A program made the translations under genes and the position numbers. From Propioniciclava coleopterorum (GTDB taxonomy: Bacteria; Actinomycetota; Actinomycetes; Propionibacteriales; Propionibacteriaceae), in contig NZ_CP049865.1 in the NCBI RefSeq assembly GCF_011393335.1, positions 806,001-870,000 on the forward strand: DNA of 64,000 nucleotides, written 5' to 3'. The notes under the pieces are model-generated. The model was not told the DNA's origin and ran no database searches. It saw nothing but the letters and a program-made list of their open reading frames with translations. Shown here piece after piece: positions 1 to 7,883 of this stretch. How positions within the stretch are numbered: position 1 is the first letter of the stretch; each line of letters opens with the position of its first letter.

Positions 1-15
1 GATCACGAGGACTGA
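1..15 (+). CDS. possible 3' end of an upstream gene
   Basis: The first 15 bases read D-H-E-D-stop in frame 1, and a strong hairpin follows at 31–65. A gene entering from the left and ending here is therefore plausible. A 1-pyrroline-5-carboxylate dehydrogenase would be a natural neighbour of the proline dehydrogenase that follows, but four residues cannot identify it. Confidence 0.25.
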   Translation, partial: DHED

Positions 16-30
16 TCGGCTCTGAAACTG

Positions 31-65
31 AACGGCCCCGGCGCTTCCCAGCGACCGGGGCCGTT
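31..65 (+). terminator. hairpin terminator upstream of the proline dehydrogenase gene
   Basis: A perfect 11-bp inverted repeat (31–41 with 55–65) encloses a 13-nt loop. There is no clear T-tract, which is usual in very GC-rich actinobacteria. It probably ends transcription of the gene entering from the left. Confidence 0.65.
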
Positions 66-144
66 CGGCGTCCTGGCGTCGGATTCGCCGGTAGATTGCA
101 CGGGACATGCGGTACCGCCCGCCCCGACCAGGAGGCCCAGCATC

Positions 145-1068
145 ATGAGGCGCGTTCTACTCACGGCCGCGAAGATCCCCGCGATCCGGAACCTGTCCGT
201 CCGGCTGCCGCCGATCCGGCGCATGGTCGACCGGTTCGTGGCGGGTGAGACCCCCGAGGCCGCCCTGGACGCCGTCGCCCGCATCGCCGCCACCGGACGC
301 GTCGCCACCATCGACCACCTCGGCGAGGACACCACCACGCAGGCCGCCGCCCTGGCCGCCACCGACGCGAACCTGCGGCTCATCTCGCTGATCGCGGAGC
401 GCGGGCTGGCCGAGGTCGCCGAGCTGTCGCTGAAGGCGAGCGCGATCGGCCAGGCGCTGCCCGGCGGGCACGCACTGGCCCAGGAGAACGCCGAGCGCAT
501 CATCGCCGCGGCGCACGAGGCGGGCACCCGCGTCACCATCGACATGGAGGACCACACCACCACCGACGCGACGCTGGCGCTGGTCCAGGAGTTGCGCGAG
601 GAGTTCCCCGACACCGGGACGGTGCTGCAGGCGATGCTGCACCGCACCCCCTCCGACGCCGAGCGCTGGGCCCACCCGGGCTCGCGCATCCGGTTGTGCA
701 AGGGCGCCTACAACGAGCCCGCGTCGGTCGCCCACACCGACAAGCGGGCGATCAACGCCAGCTACGTCGCCTGCCTGCACCGGCTGATCGACGGCGGCGC
801 GCACCCGATGGTCGCCACGCACGATCCGGCGCTGATCCAGGCCGCGCTCGACCTGCTCGCCGAGGCCGGGCGGCCCGCCGACAGCTACGAGTTCCAGATG
901 CTGTACGGTATCCGCCCCACCGAGCAGCAGCGGCTCGCGGACGCCGGGCACACGGTGCGGGTGTACGTCCCCTACGGCACCGACTGGTACGGCTACTTCA
1001 TGCGCCGGCTCGCCGAGAAGCCGGCCAACCTCGCCCTGCTCGGCCGCGCGCTGATCGGCCGGGGCTAG
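145..1068 (+). CDS. putB: proline dehydrogenase
   Basis: Monofunctional FAD-dependent proline dehydrogenase of 307 residues, which oxidises proline to 1-pyrroline-5-carboxylate as the first step of proline catabolism. The TIM-barrel PRODH family signature is visible. IDMEDHTTTD (about residues 133–142) forms a barrel strand, LCKGAY (about 184–189) is a core motif, and VYVPYGTDWYGYFMRRL near residues 272–288 is the conserved C-terminal segment. The length matches the short actinobacterial class rather than bifunctional PutA. An AGGAGG site lies about 9 nt before the ATG. Confidence 0.93.
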   Translation: MRRVLLTAAKIPAIRNLSVRLPPIRRMVDRFVAGETPEAALDAVARIAATGRVATIDHLGEDTTTQAAALAATDANLRLISLIAERGLAEVAELSLKASAIGQALPGGHALAQENAERIIAAAHEAGTRVTIDMEDHTTTDATLALVQELREEFPDTGTVLQAMLHRTPSDAERWAHPGSRIRLCKGAYNEPASVAHTDKRAINASYVACLHRLIDGGAHPMVATHDPALIQAALDLLAEAGRPADSYEFQMLYGIRPTEQQRLADAGHTVRVYVPYGTDWYGYFMRRLAEKPANLALLGRALIGRG

Positions 1069-1084
1069 CGCGCCGGCGCGCCCG

Positions 1085-2475
1085 TCACGGGATGTAGGTG
1101 AGCGGGTCGACCGGCTTGCCGTTCTTGTAGACCTGCAGGTGCAGGTGGCAGCCGGTGGACAGCCCCGTGGTGCCCACGTAGCCGATCAGCTGGCCCATGC
1201 TGACCCGCTGCCCCACCTTCACCGCGATCCGGCTCTGGTGCGCGTAGCCGGTCATGATCGAGGAGCCCCCGATGACGCCGTGGTCGATGACCACGTAGTT
1301 GCCGAACCCGCCCTGGCGCCCGGCGGTCGCCACGGTGCCGGACTGCGCGGCGTACAGCGGGACGCCGCAGGCCGCCCCGAAGTCGGTGCCGTTGTGATTG
1401 CGCCAGTACTTCAGGATGGGGTGGAACCGACGGCCGAAGGGCGAGCCGGGCTTGGCGTTGACCGGGCGGATGAAGCCCTGCGGGCTCAGCGCCACCTGCG
1501 CGCCGCCCGCCACCAGCGGGTAGGTGGCGTGGTTGGTCGAGATCGTGCCGGCCGCCACGAGACGGCCCAGGTCGTCGCGGCCACCGCCGCGGGCGAGCGC
1601 CTCGGCGACGCGCAGGGCCAGGTCGGCCTCGATCGCCGATTCCTCGGCGACCAGCGCGTTGTAGCGGTCCATGTCCTCCTGGAGCGCCTGCTGCGCCTGG
1701 GCCTGGTACTGCGCGTTGCGCTCGACCAGCGCGGCGACGTCCGCCTCCTGCTGCGCCGCGGACGCCTCGAGGCCGGCGATGCGGGTGACGTTGGCGGCCG
1801 AGGCCCGCTTGTCCGCGGCGACCTTCGCCTCGATGGCGGCCTGGGCCTTCTCGGCGGCCTCCAGTTCGGCCTCGAGCGCCTGCAGCTTCGTCAGCCGGGC
1901 CGTCGTCGAGCCGAAGATCGTGGTGTCCCACTGCAGCCGCTGCTGCACCTCGCCGAGGCTGCGGGCCTCCAGCACGCCGATCAGCCCCGACACGTCGCTG
2001 CGGGACTGGTAGGCGTCCCGGGCCGCGCGGGCGGTCAGCGCCCGCTGCGTTTCGACCTCGGAGCGCGCCCGCGCCACCTCGGCGCGCGCCTTCTCCAGCG
2101 TCGCCTGCTCCGCGGCGAGCCGGGTCGCCAGCACCGCGTCGTCGTCGCGCGCCGCCTGGAGTTCCACGCGGGTCTGTTCCAGCTTGGCGCGGGCGTCGTC
2201 GAGTTGCCGCTGGGACGCCTCGAGGGCGTCGTTGGCCGCCTGCAGCGTCGCGGTCTCCTCGTCGACCGTCGCGCGCGCCGCGGCGATGGTCTGCTGGATC
2301 TCGCGGTGCCGATCGCTCAGCGGATCGGCCATCGCCGGCGGCACGAGGCCGACGAGCAGCCCGCCCGTCACGGCCGCGGCCACGAACGCGCTCAGGGACC
2401 GGCGCCGCCGGTGACCCTGCTCCGCGGGACGGGCGAAGGCGGGGAAGTCACCAAACGCACAGGAAGCCCCTTCAT
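1085..2475 (-). CDS. secreted M23-family peptidase with coiled-coil domain (N-terminal frameshift suspected)
   Basis: Cell-wall hydrolase of the EnvC/NlpD type. A signal peptide (an RRRR stretch, then a hydrophobic AAAVTGGLLVGL segment, cleavage after PAMA) leads into a long Ala/Glu/Gln-rich coiled coil of about 230 residues. A C-terminal M23 LytM domain follows, with GRRFHPILK, NHNGTDFGA and GCHLHLQVYKNG supplying the zinc ligands. The start is difficult. No ATG or GTG with a ribosome site lies in frame before the signal peptide, and the best candidate, ATG 2475, has a −10-like TATTTT just upstream but is out of frame by one base. Adding one G to the run at 2467–2470 joins ATG 2475 to the body (1,391 nt is 3n−1). 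In-frame alternatives are TTG 2497 or GTG 2383. The domain call is firm, the start is not. Confidence 0.85.
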
Positions 2476-2480
2476 CGAAA

Positions 2481-2486
2481 AAAATA
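2481..2486 (-). promoter_or_regulatory. putative −10 box of the M23 peptidase gene
   Basis: TATTTT on the minus strand ends 5 nt before ATG 2475, in an AT-rich island that stands out in this sequence. Together with the palindrome just upstream it is the likeliest promoter of the M23 gene. Confidence 0.4.
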
Positions 2487-2489
2487 TCG

Positions 2490-2508
2490 GTAGGCAAGCT
2501 GAGCCTAG
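2490..2508 (-). promoter_or_regulatory. 19-bp imperfect palindrome resembling a DtxR/IdeR iron box
   Basis: GTAGGCAAGCTGAGCCTAG on the plus strand has arms TAGGC…GCCTA and matches the IdeR consensus TTAGGTTAGSCTAACCTAA at about 12 of 19 positions by eye. It lies immediately upstream of the presumed −10 box of the M23 gene, where a repressor could block transcription. The match is partial and no other iron gene is nearby. Confidence 0.25.
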
Positions 2509-2599
2509 GCCGCTCGGCGACGCCCGGGAAGAGGCGCGCCGGGGATTCGTCATCGCCACAAGCGGAGACGGGGGTCTGTCGCGCGTCCGGGGCAGGGGT

Positions 2600-2605
2600 T
2601 AGCGT
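2600..2605 (+). promoter_or_regulatory. leaderless −10 box of the SRPBCC gene
   Basis: TAGCGT sits 6 nt before ATG 2612 and there is no ribosome-binding site, so transcription probably starts at the A of the ATG. Confidence 0.5.
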
Positions 2606-2611
2606 GAGCCC

Positions 2612-3043
2612 ATGAGCACGCAGCGGATCACCGTTCAGGTCGACGTCGAGGCCACCCCGCAGCAGGCGTGGGACGCCTTCACCCGCGACGACGCGGTCGT
2701 CGTCTGGAACCACGCCTCCGACGACTGGCACTGCCCGGCGGCGTCCGGCGACCTGCGTCCGGGCGGCACCTTCTCCCAGACGCTGGCCGCCAAGGACGGC
2801 TCGGTGGCGTTCGAGATGACCGGCGAGTACACGGTCGTCGAGCCGCCCCACCGGCTGGCGTACACCATGGCCGACGGCCGTGCCGTGGAGGTCGGGTTCG
2901 ACGAGCAGCCCGACGGCAGCACGCGGGTCACCGAGACCTTCGACCCCGAGGACACCAACCCGCTGGACCTGCAGCGGGCCGGCTGGCAGGCGACCCTGGA
3001 CAACTACCGGACCTACGCCGACGAGTTCGCGCGCTCCCGCTAG
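2612..3043 (+). CDS. SRPBCC (AHSA1-like) domain protein
   Basis: 143-residue protein of the START/Bet v1-like fold, Aha1 C-terminal-like subgroup. The opening ITVQVDVEATPQQAWDAFT, the central DLRPGGTFSQTL and the late VTETFDPED followed by an amphipathic helix are typical. Members bind hydrophobic ligands in a deep cavity, and the ligand here is unknown. It is divergent from the M23 gene and appears monocistronic. The start follows a −10 box without a Shine–Dalgarno site. Confidence 0.85.
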   Translation: MSTQRITVQVDVEATPQQAWDAFTRDDAVVVWNHASDDWHCPAASGDLRPGGTFSQTLAAKDGSVAFEMTGEYTVVEPPHRLAYTMADGRAVEVGFDEQPDGSTRVTETFDPEDTNPLDLQRAGWQATLDNYRTYADEFARSR

Positions 3044-3064
3044 ACGCGGGGACAGGCGCGCACG

Positions 3065-3604
3065 CTAGACGTCGCGGTCACCCGCCACCGCGGCCTGGAT
3101 CCGGGTGATCACCTCGCCCAGGAGCCCGCGGGTCAGCAGCCCCGGGCCGAGCGGACCGCCCGAGGCGTCCCCCAGCAGCGGGAGCCGCGCGAGCGCCGCC
3201 CGGGCCTCGGGCGTGAGGTCCCGCAGTTGTCGGCGCTCCTCGTCGAGGCCCGCCTCCGCGCCGCGCGCGAGGTCCACCGCCTTCACGGCGTAGGCGGCCG
3301 CGCCGAGGGCGTGCGCGCCCATGTGCGCCACCGCGGACGCCTGCGCTGCCGAGCGCGCCGCCGCGGCGCCCGCCGGGGAGGTCGCGGCCGCGGCCGCCTT
3401 CACCGCGACCATGCGCAGGCCGATCTCGGCGGCCGCCGAACTGGTCCCCTGGCCGTAGGCGCGCGTGCGGGCGATCGCGTCCCGGACCCGCGGGTCGTCG
3501 GGCGCCTCGGCCTCGAAGAGCGGCAGGACGCGCGCGGCGCAGTCGGCGGCCCACAGGGCCAGCACGCGCCGGTCGCCGTCGTCCAGGGTCTGGGGTGATG
3601 CCAT
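3065..3604 (-). CDS. Imm-5-like putative immunity protein
   Basis: 179-residue, strongly alpha-helical and alanine-rich protein. The opening LDDGDRRVLALWAADCAARVLPLFE, the DDPRVRDAIARTRAY segment and the helix-rich AAAARSAAQASAVAHMGAHALGAAAYAVKA match my memory of the Imm-5-like domain annotated as putative immunity protein. Such proteins are proposed to neutralise polymorphic toxins. No toxin, LXG or WXG gene lies nearby, so its role is open. ATG 3604 was chosen over longer in-frame options because a −10-like GAGAAT lies 6 nt upstream and the extra N-terminal sequence is low complexity. Confidence 0.7.
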   Translation of the reverse strand: MASPQTLDDGDRRVLALWAADCAARVLPLFEAEAPDDPRVRDAIARTRAYGQGTSSAAAEIGLRMVAVKAAAAATSPAGAAAARSAAQASAVAHMGAHALGAAAYAVKAVDLARGAEAGLDEERRQLRDLTPEARAALARLPLLGDASGGPLGPGLLTRGLLGEVITRIQAAVAGDRDV

Positions 3605-3610
3605 GGGTGG

Positions 3611-3616
3611 ATTCTC
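3611..3616 (-). promoter_or_regulatory. leaderless −10 box of the Imm-5-like gene
   Basis: GAGAAT on the minus strand lies 6 nt before ATG 3604, with no Shine–Dalgarno site between them. It is a weak match to TAnnnT. Confidence 0.3.
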
Positions 3617-3641
3617 ACACGGCGGCGCTCGGGCGTGCGGG

Positions 3642-4487
3642 TCAGCGTCCCTCGGGGCGATCCTCGTCGGCGAGTCCCTCGACCGGCGGGTCATCGGCCC
3701 CCGCGATCCCCGGCGCGGCGTCCATCGCCCCCGGGGCGCCCGGTGCGGCGCCGGTGTCCCCCGCTGCCCGCGTTGCGGCGTCGGTGGCCCCCGCGGCCGG
3801 CGGTGCGGTGTCGCGCGGGGCGTCCCCGTCGGCCGACCCCGGTGCCCCGGCCGGCGCCCGCACGGGGATGAGCACGTGGGGCAGCACCAGCCCGACGATG
3901 GGACCCATCGCCACGGCGTAGAGCACGGTGCCGACGCCGACCGGCCCGCCCAGCAGCCAGCCCAGCAGCAGGACGCCACCCTCGATCGCGAGCCGGACCG
4001 GCGCGATGGGCCAGCCCGTGCGGCGGTGCAGGCCGGTCATCAGGCCGTCGCGCGGGCCCGCGCCGAGCTGGGCGCCGATGTAGAGCGATCCGGACACCCC
4101 GTTGAGCAGCACCGACCCCACCATCAGGGCGATCGCCCACGGCAGGTCGGTCGCGGGCGGCAGCACGGCGAGCGTGAGGTCGCACGAGACGCCCACCCAC
4201 ACGGCGTTCGCCAGCGTGCCCAACCCGGGCAGCTGCCGCAGGGGCCACCACAGCAGCAGCACCACCAGCGACGCGAGGATCGCGACGGTCCCGACGCTCA
4301 GCCCCGTCCGCTCGGCCAGGGCCACGTGCAGCACGTCCCAGGGGGCGACGCCGAGCCCGGCGCGGATCATGCCCGCCACGGATGCGCCGAACCCCGTCAG
4401 GCCGGCGAACAGCGCGAGGAAGCGCAGCGGCAGCCGGTCCAGCTTCAGCTGGGCGGGGATCGATCGGTTCTCCAGGGCGAGCGCCAT
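3642..4487 (-). CDS. YczE/YitT-like integral membrane protein
   Basis: 281-residue membrane protein with about five to six hydrophobic helices in the first 205 residues, including LRFLALFAGLTGFGASVAGMI, VAILASLVVLLLWWPL and GGVLLLGWLLGGPVGVGTVLYAV. The signatures GLGVAPWDVLHVALAE and LGAGPRDGLMTGL are characteristic of the YczE family, whose transport function is unproven. Residues from about 206 to the end form a hydrophilic Ala/Gly/Pro/Asp-rich tail that is unusually long for the family and probably disordered. The start is ATG 4487, since the longer frame adds only Arg/Ala-rich sequence. Confidence 0.82.
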   Translation of the reverse strand: MALALENRSIPAQLKLDRLPLRFLALFAGLTGFGASVAGMIRAGLGVAPWDVLHVALAERTGLSVGTVAILASLVVLLLWWPLRQLPGLGTLANAVWVGVSCDLTLAVLPPATDLPWAIALMVGSVLLNGVSGSLYIGAQLGAGPRDGLMTGLHRRTGWPIAPVRLAIEGGVLLLGWLLGGPVGVGTVLYAVAMGPIVGLVLPHVLIPVRAPAGAPGSADGDAPRDTAPPAAGATDAATRAAGDTGAAPGAPGAMDAAPGIAGADDPPVEGLADEDRPEGR

Positions 4488-4494
4488 GACGGCG

Positions 4495-4500
4495 ATTCTG
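4495..4500 (-). promoter_or_regulatory. leaderless −10-like box of the YczE-like gene
   Basis: CAGAAT on the minus strand lies 7 nt before ATG 4487 and no ribosome-binding site intervenes. Confidence 0.3.
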
Positions 4501-4581
4501 ACACGCCGCCGCGCGCCCGCCGGCGCCCGACCATCCGACGGCGCGAGGGGGGCGTGCGCACGCCGGCTGCGCACTCCGCCC

Positions 4582-4587
4582 TAGGGT
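4582..4587 (+). promoter_or_regulatory. leaderless −10 box of the AlkD-like gene
   Basis: TAGGGT is followed by 6 nt and then GTG 4594. The spacing fixes the GTG as the start. Confidence 0.55.
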
Positions 4588-4593
4588 GGGCCG

Positions 4594-5295
4594 GTGAGCA
4601 ATCCGGTGACGGACGCCGTCCGCGCGGCGCTGGCGGCCCGGGCGGATCCGGCCCGCGCGGCCCAGCAGCAGCGCTACATGAAGTCGGAGATGCCGTTCCA
4701 CGGCCTGGCGACGCCGGAGCGCCGGGCCGCGCTGCGTCCGGTCTGGGCGGCGTACGCCCCCACCGGCACCGACGACTGGCGGGCGACGATCGCGGACCTC
4801 TGGGACACCGCGGCGCGTCGCGAGGAGCGCTACGCCGCGATCGAGCTGCTGCGGCTGCCCCGCTTCCGCGCGTGGGCGAGCGTCCCTGATCCGGCGACGA
4901 TCGCGCTGCTGCGCCACATGATCGTCACCGGCGCCTGGTGGGACTACGTGGACGAGATCGCCACACATCCGGTCGGCGACCTGCTGCGGACCGCCCCCGC
5001 GACGATGACACCGGTGCTGCGCGGCTGGGCGCACGAGCCCGACCTCTGGCTGCGGCGCACCGCGATCATCGCGCAACTCCACGCGCGGGAGCGGACCGAC
5101 CTCGCGCTGCTCGCGGAGGCGATCGGCGCCAGCGCCGCCGACCCGGACTTCTTCGCGCGCAAGGCGATCGGGTGGGCGCTGCGTCAGCACGCCCGGACCG
5201 ACCCGGCGTGGGTGCGCGCCTTCGTCGCCGATCACCCGGAGCTCGCGCCGCTGTCGCGGCGCGAGGCACTCTCGCGCCTGGGGGACCCCGCCTGA
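4594..5295 (+). CDS. DNA alkylation repair protein (AlkD-like HEAT-repeat glycosylase)
   Basis: 233-residue all-helical protein of the AlkC/AlkD superfamily, whose members excise N3- and N7-alkylated purines. Family features visible are YMKSEMPFHGLATPERR near the start, the EERYAAIELL helix, WWDYVDEIATHPVG in the middle, and DLWLRRTAIIAQL followed by FFARKAIGWALRQHARTDP, which contains the conserved K-A-I-G-W-A-L-R lining the DNA-facing groove. Length is normal. No ada or other alkylation-response gene adjoins it. Confidence 0.88.
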   Translation: MSNPVTDAVRAALAARADPARAAQQQRYMKSEMPFHGLATPERRAALRPVWAAYAPTGTDDWRATIADLWDTAARREERYAAIELLRLPRFRAWASVPDPATIALLRHMIVTGAWWDYVDEIATHPVGDLLRTAPATMTPVLRGWAHEPDLWLRRTAIIAQLHARERTDLALLAEAIGASAADPDFFARKAIGWALRQHARTDPAWVRAFVADHPELAPLSRREALSRLGDPA

Positions 5296-5302
5296 GGCCG
5301 CG

Positions 5303-5845
5303 TCAGCGCGCGCCCGCGGCGTCGAATCCGGTCGGGGGCTTGGTGGCGTCGTTCCACGCCAGCGCCCAGTCGGGCACCACGCGCCCGGCCGGCGCGGGCT
5401 CGATGAGCGCCGCGAGCTCGGCGGTGTCGACCGAGCCGCCCTGCTTGCGCAGGAACCGCGCCCGCACCACCGCCTGGGCGTGCACCGTCTCCCCCACGCA
5501 GAACGTCTGCTCCATGAAGCACCACGTCCCCACGAACCCGAGGAACCGGGTGTAGAGGTCGAACCGCTGCCCCGGGTTCAGCGAGCGCCGGTAGCTGATG
5601 GTCTGCCCGGCGACCACCGGGTACCAGTCCCGCTCCGAGACGAGCCGCCACACCCCGCTGCGGAGCATGAGGTCCATCCGCCCCAGATCCATCAGGGTGA
5701 GGTAGGTGCCGTTGTTCATGTGCCCCAGCGCGTCCAGGTCGGTCAGCGACACCCGGAACCGGGTGCGGGCCGTGTCCCAGATGGACAGGCGGGGCCGCGT
5801 CCGGTGCCGGAGGAATAGCCACAGCAGCCGCAGGTACATGTTCAC
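5303..5845 (-). CDS. acyl-CoA thioesterase-like (4HBT/THEM6-type hotdog) protein
   Basis: 180 residues with a hotdog fold. TRFRVSLTDLDALGHMNNGTYLTLMDLGRMDLM is the classic 4HBT strand–helix segment with the D-x3-H-M-N-N catalytic region (about residues 35–45). ISYRRSLNPGQRFDLYTRFLG and the MEQTFCVGETVHAQAVVRARFL strand complete the domain. The N-terminal MYLRLLWLFLRHRTR segment could associate with the membrane, as in THEM6 homologues. The substrate is unknown. The GTG start is supported by the promoter spacing. Confidence 0.85.
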   Translation of the reverse strand: MNMYLRLLWLFLRHRTRPRLSIWDTARTRFRVSLTDLDALGHMNNGTYLTLMDLGRMDLMLRSGVWRLVSERDWYPVVAGQTISYRRSLNPGQRFDLYTRFLGFVGTWCFMEQTFCVGETVHAQAVVRARFLRKQGGSVDTAELAALIEPAPAGRVVPDWALAWNDATKPPTGFDAAGAR

Positions 5846-5851
5846 CCGCGC

Positions 5852-5857
5852 ACCCTA
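5852..5857 (-). promoter_or_regulatory. leaderless −10 box of the thioesterase gene
   Basis: TAGGGT on the minus strand lies exactly 6 nt before GTG 5845, which supports the GTG over ATG 5839 as the start. Confidence 0.5.
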
Positions 5858-5927
5858 GCCGGACGCCGACGCGGCCGCCGATGTGCCAGACTCGTCCCAC
5901 CTCGACCCCGAGCGACAGGAGACTGGC

Positions 5928-6626
5928 ATGGGACTGTTCGATCTGTTCGGCCGCACCGATCACGCGGTGACGCGCTCAGCCCTTGACGAGGCCAACGACC
6001 CCGACGGCACCGACGACGCCGTCACCACGCTGATCAAGCGGCTGACCGCGGTCGGCATCGACGGCGTCGGCCCCTACTCCAGCGCCCAGGACGTTGCCCG
6101 CCAGGCGCTGGAGCGGGAGAACGGCGACGTCGCCGCCGCGATCCGCCGGGTGGTCCGCCGGGCCGAGTTCGGCGGCGCCGCCGGCGGTTTCGTCACCAGC
6201 CTGGGCGGGTTCCTCACGATGATCGTCGCCATCCCCGCCAACGTCTTCGAGTTCTACGTGCAGGCGACGCGGATGACCGCCGCCGTGGCGGTGCTGCGGG
6301 GCTACGACGTCTCCGACGAGCGGATCCGCACCGCGATCCTGCTGACGCTCGTCGGCTCGAACGCCGCCGACATCCTCACCCGCGCCGGCGTGGCCACCGG
6401 GTCGAGCGCGGCCCTCCAGGTCGCGGCCCGGGGCGGGCTCCCGCGCCCCGCCCTGATGGTGGTGCAGAAGGCGGTCGGCTTCCGGATCCTGCGCAGCGTC
6501 GGGGAGCGGGTGTTCACCCGGCTGGGCAAGCTCGTGCCGCTCGCGGGGGGCGTGTTCGGCGCGATCGTCGACTTCGCCATGATGAAGCGGATCGGCCACC
6601 AGGCGGTCGCCGAGTTCCCCGGCTGA
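5928..6626 (+). CDS. EcsC-family-like protein
   Basis: 232 residues. The N-terminal half is hydrophilic (TTLIKRLTAVGIDGVGPYSSAQDVARQAL). The middle has the EcsC-type glycine-rich hydrophobic stretch GGAAGGFVTSLGGFLTMIVAIPANVFEFYVQATRM, and the C-terminus has ERVFTRLGKLVPLAGGVFGAIVDFAMMKRIGHQA, closely resembling EcsC family ends. The molecular function is unknown. ATG 5928 was chosen because AGGAG lies 6 nt upstream. It converges on metB with only 6 bp between the stop codons. Confidence 0.75.
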   Translation: MGLFDLFGRTDHAVTRSALDEANDPDGTDDAVTTLIKRLTAVGIDGVGPYSSAQDVARQALERENGDVAAAIRRVVRRAEFGGAAGGFVTSLGGFLTMIVAIPANVFEFYVQATRMTAAVAVLRGYDVSDERIRTAILLTLVGSNAADILTRAGVATGSSAALQVAARGGLPRPALMVVQKAVGFRILRSVGERVFTRLGKLVPLAGGVFGAIVDFAMMKRIGHQAVAEFPG

Positions 6627-6632
6627 GCCGGG

Positions 6633-7799
6633 TCAGGACGCCGCGGCGCCCGCCCGCCCCAGCCCGGCCAGCAGGTCGGCGATCAGGTCGTCGGGGTGCT
6701 CGATGCCCACCGACAACCGCACCAGCCCCGGACGCAGCCCGGCGGCCTCCTGCACCTCGGGCGGCATCGCCGCGTGCGTCATCGTGCCGGGGTGGCACAC
6801 CAGGGACTCCACCCCGCCGAGCGACTCGGCGAGGCTGAAGTTCTCCAGCGCGGACAGGAAGGCGGCCACACCGGGTTCGCCGCCGACGACCTCGAGCGAC
6901 ACGATGGCGCCGAACCCCTCCATCTGACGCGCCGCGATCGCGTGGCCGGGGTGGTCGGGCAGCCCCGGGTAGTGCAGCCGCTCGACGCCCGGGTGACCCT
7001 GCAGGGCCGCGACCACCGCGGCGGCGTTCTCCAGGTGCTGGCGCATCCGCACCGGCAGCGTCCGGACGCCGCGCAGCGTGAGGTAGGAGTCGAACGCCGA
7101 GCCGGTCAGCCCCAGGCAGTTGGCCCACCAGCCGAGCTGCTCGGCCAGGTCGGCGTCCGCCGCGGTGATGACGCCGCCGATGACGTCGGAGTGGCCGTTG
7201 AGGTACTTGGTGCTCGACTGCACCGCGACGTCGGCGCCGAGCGCCAGCGGGCGCTGCACCAGCGGCGAGCAGAACGTGTTGTCCACGACGAGGACGCCGT
7301 CGGCCGCGTGCGTCGCCGCGGCCAGGGCCGCGACGTCGGTGATGCCGAGCAGCGGGTTCGACGGCGTCTCGACCCACACCAGCGCCGGGTCGAGCGCGGC
7401 GATCCTCGCGGCGGCGTCCGGGGCGGTGAGGTCGAGCAGTTCCAGGACGAACGCCCCCTTGCGCGCGAGGGCGTCCAGCAGCCGCCACGTGCCGCCGTAG
7501 GCGTCGTGGGGCGCGACGACGACGTCGCCGGGCGCGACCAGGGCGGCGAGGGTCGCGGTGATGGCGCCCATGCCCGAGGACGTCACGACGGCCCCGGCGG
7601 CGCCGTCGAGCTCGGCCAGCGCGGCGGCAAGGGTGGAGCGGGTCGGGTTGCCCGAGCGGGAGTAGTCGAACTCCCGGGGCTGCCGCAGTCCCGCGAAGCT
7701 GTAGTTGGTCGACAGGTACACCGGGGGGACCACGGCGCCGTGGGCGGCGTCGGTCTCGATCCCGGAGCGGACGGCGGCGGTCTGCCTGGCTCGTTCCAC
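6633..7799 (-). CDS. metB: cystathionine gamma-synthase (or gamma-lyase)
   Basis: 388-residue PLP enzyme of the Cys/Met metabolism family, fold type I. SSTKYLNGHSDVIGG holds the PLP lysine at about residue 198, DYSRSGNPTRSTLAAALAELD binds the cofactor phosphate of the neighbouring subunit, and ESLGGVESLVCHPGTMTHAAMP is the C-terminal substrate-binding region. Family knowledge suggests transsulfuration from O-succinyl- or O-acetylhomoserine and cysteine to cystathionine, but sequence alone cannot exclude gamma-lyase activity. GTG 7799 is preceded by AGGAAGGGG. The gene is divergent from the CBS-domain gene. Confidence 0.9.
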   Translation of the reverse strand: MERARQTAAVRSGIETDAAHGAVVPPVYLSTNYSFAGLRQPREFDYSRSGNPTRSTLAAALAELDGAAGAVVTSSGMGAITATLAALVAPGDVVVAPHDAYGGTWRLLDALARKGAFVLELLDLTAPDAAARIAALDPALVWVETPSNPLLGITDVAALAAATHAADGVLVVDNTFCSPLVQRPLALGADVAVQSSTKYLNGHSDVIGGVITAADADLAEQLGWWANCLGLTGSAFDSYLTLRGVRTLPVRMRQHLENAAAVVAALQGHPGVERLHYPGLPDHPGHAIAARQMEGFGAIVSLEVVGGEPGVAAFLSALENFSLAESLGGVESLVCHPGTMTHAAMPPEVQEAAGLRPGLVRLSVGIEHPDDLIADLLAGLGRAGAAAS

Positions 7800-7871
7800 G
7801 GGGGTTCCCCTTCCTGGGTGGACGGGACGAATCTTAGGCCGCGTCTCTGGCGTGTCCCCGCGCGGTCCGAG

Positions 7872-7877
7872 TACCGT
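7872..7877 (+). promoter_or_regulatory. leaderless −10 box of the CBS-domain gene
   Basis: TACCGT is followed by 6 nt and ATG 7884, with no Shine–Dalgarno site. Confidence 0.5.
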
Positions 7878-7883
7878 CCCGTC

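Noticed and set aside
1068-1081. 14-bp perfect palindrome GCGCGCCGGCGCGC between convergent genes
   Set aside because: It has no loop and is easily produced by chance in DNA of this composition. It is not convincing as a terminator or binding site.
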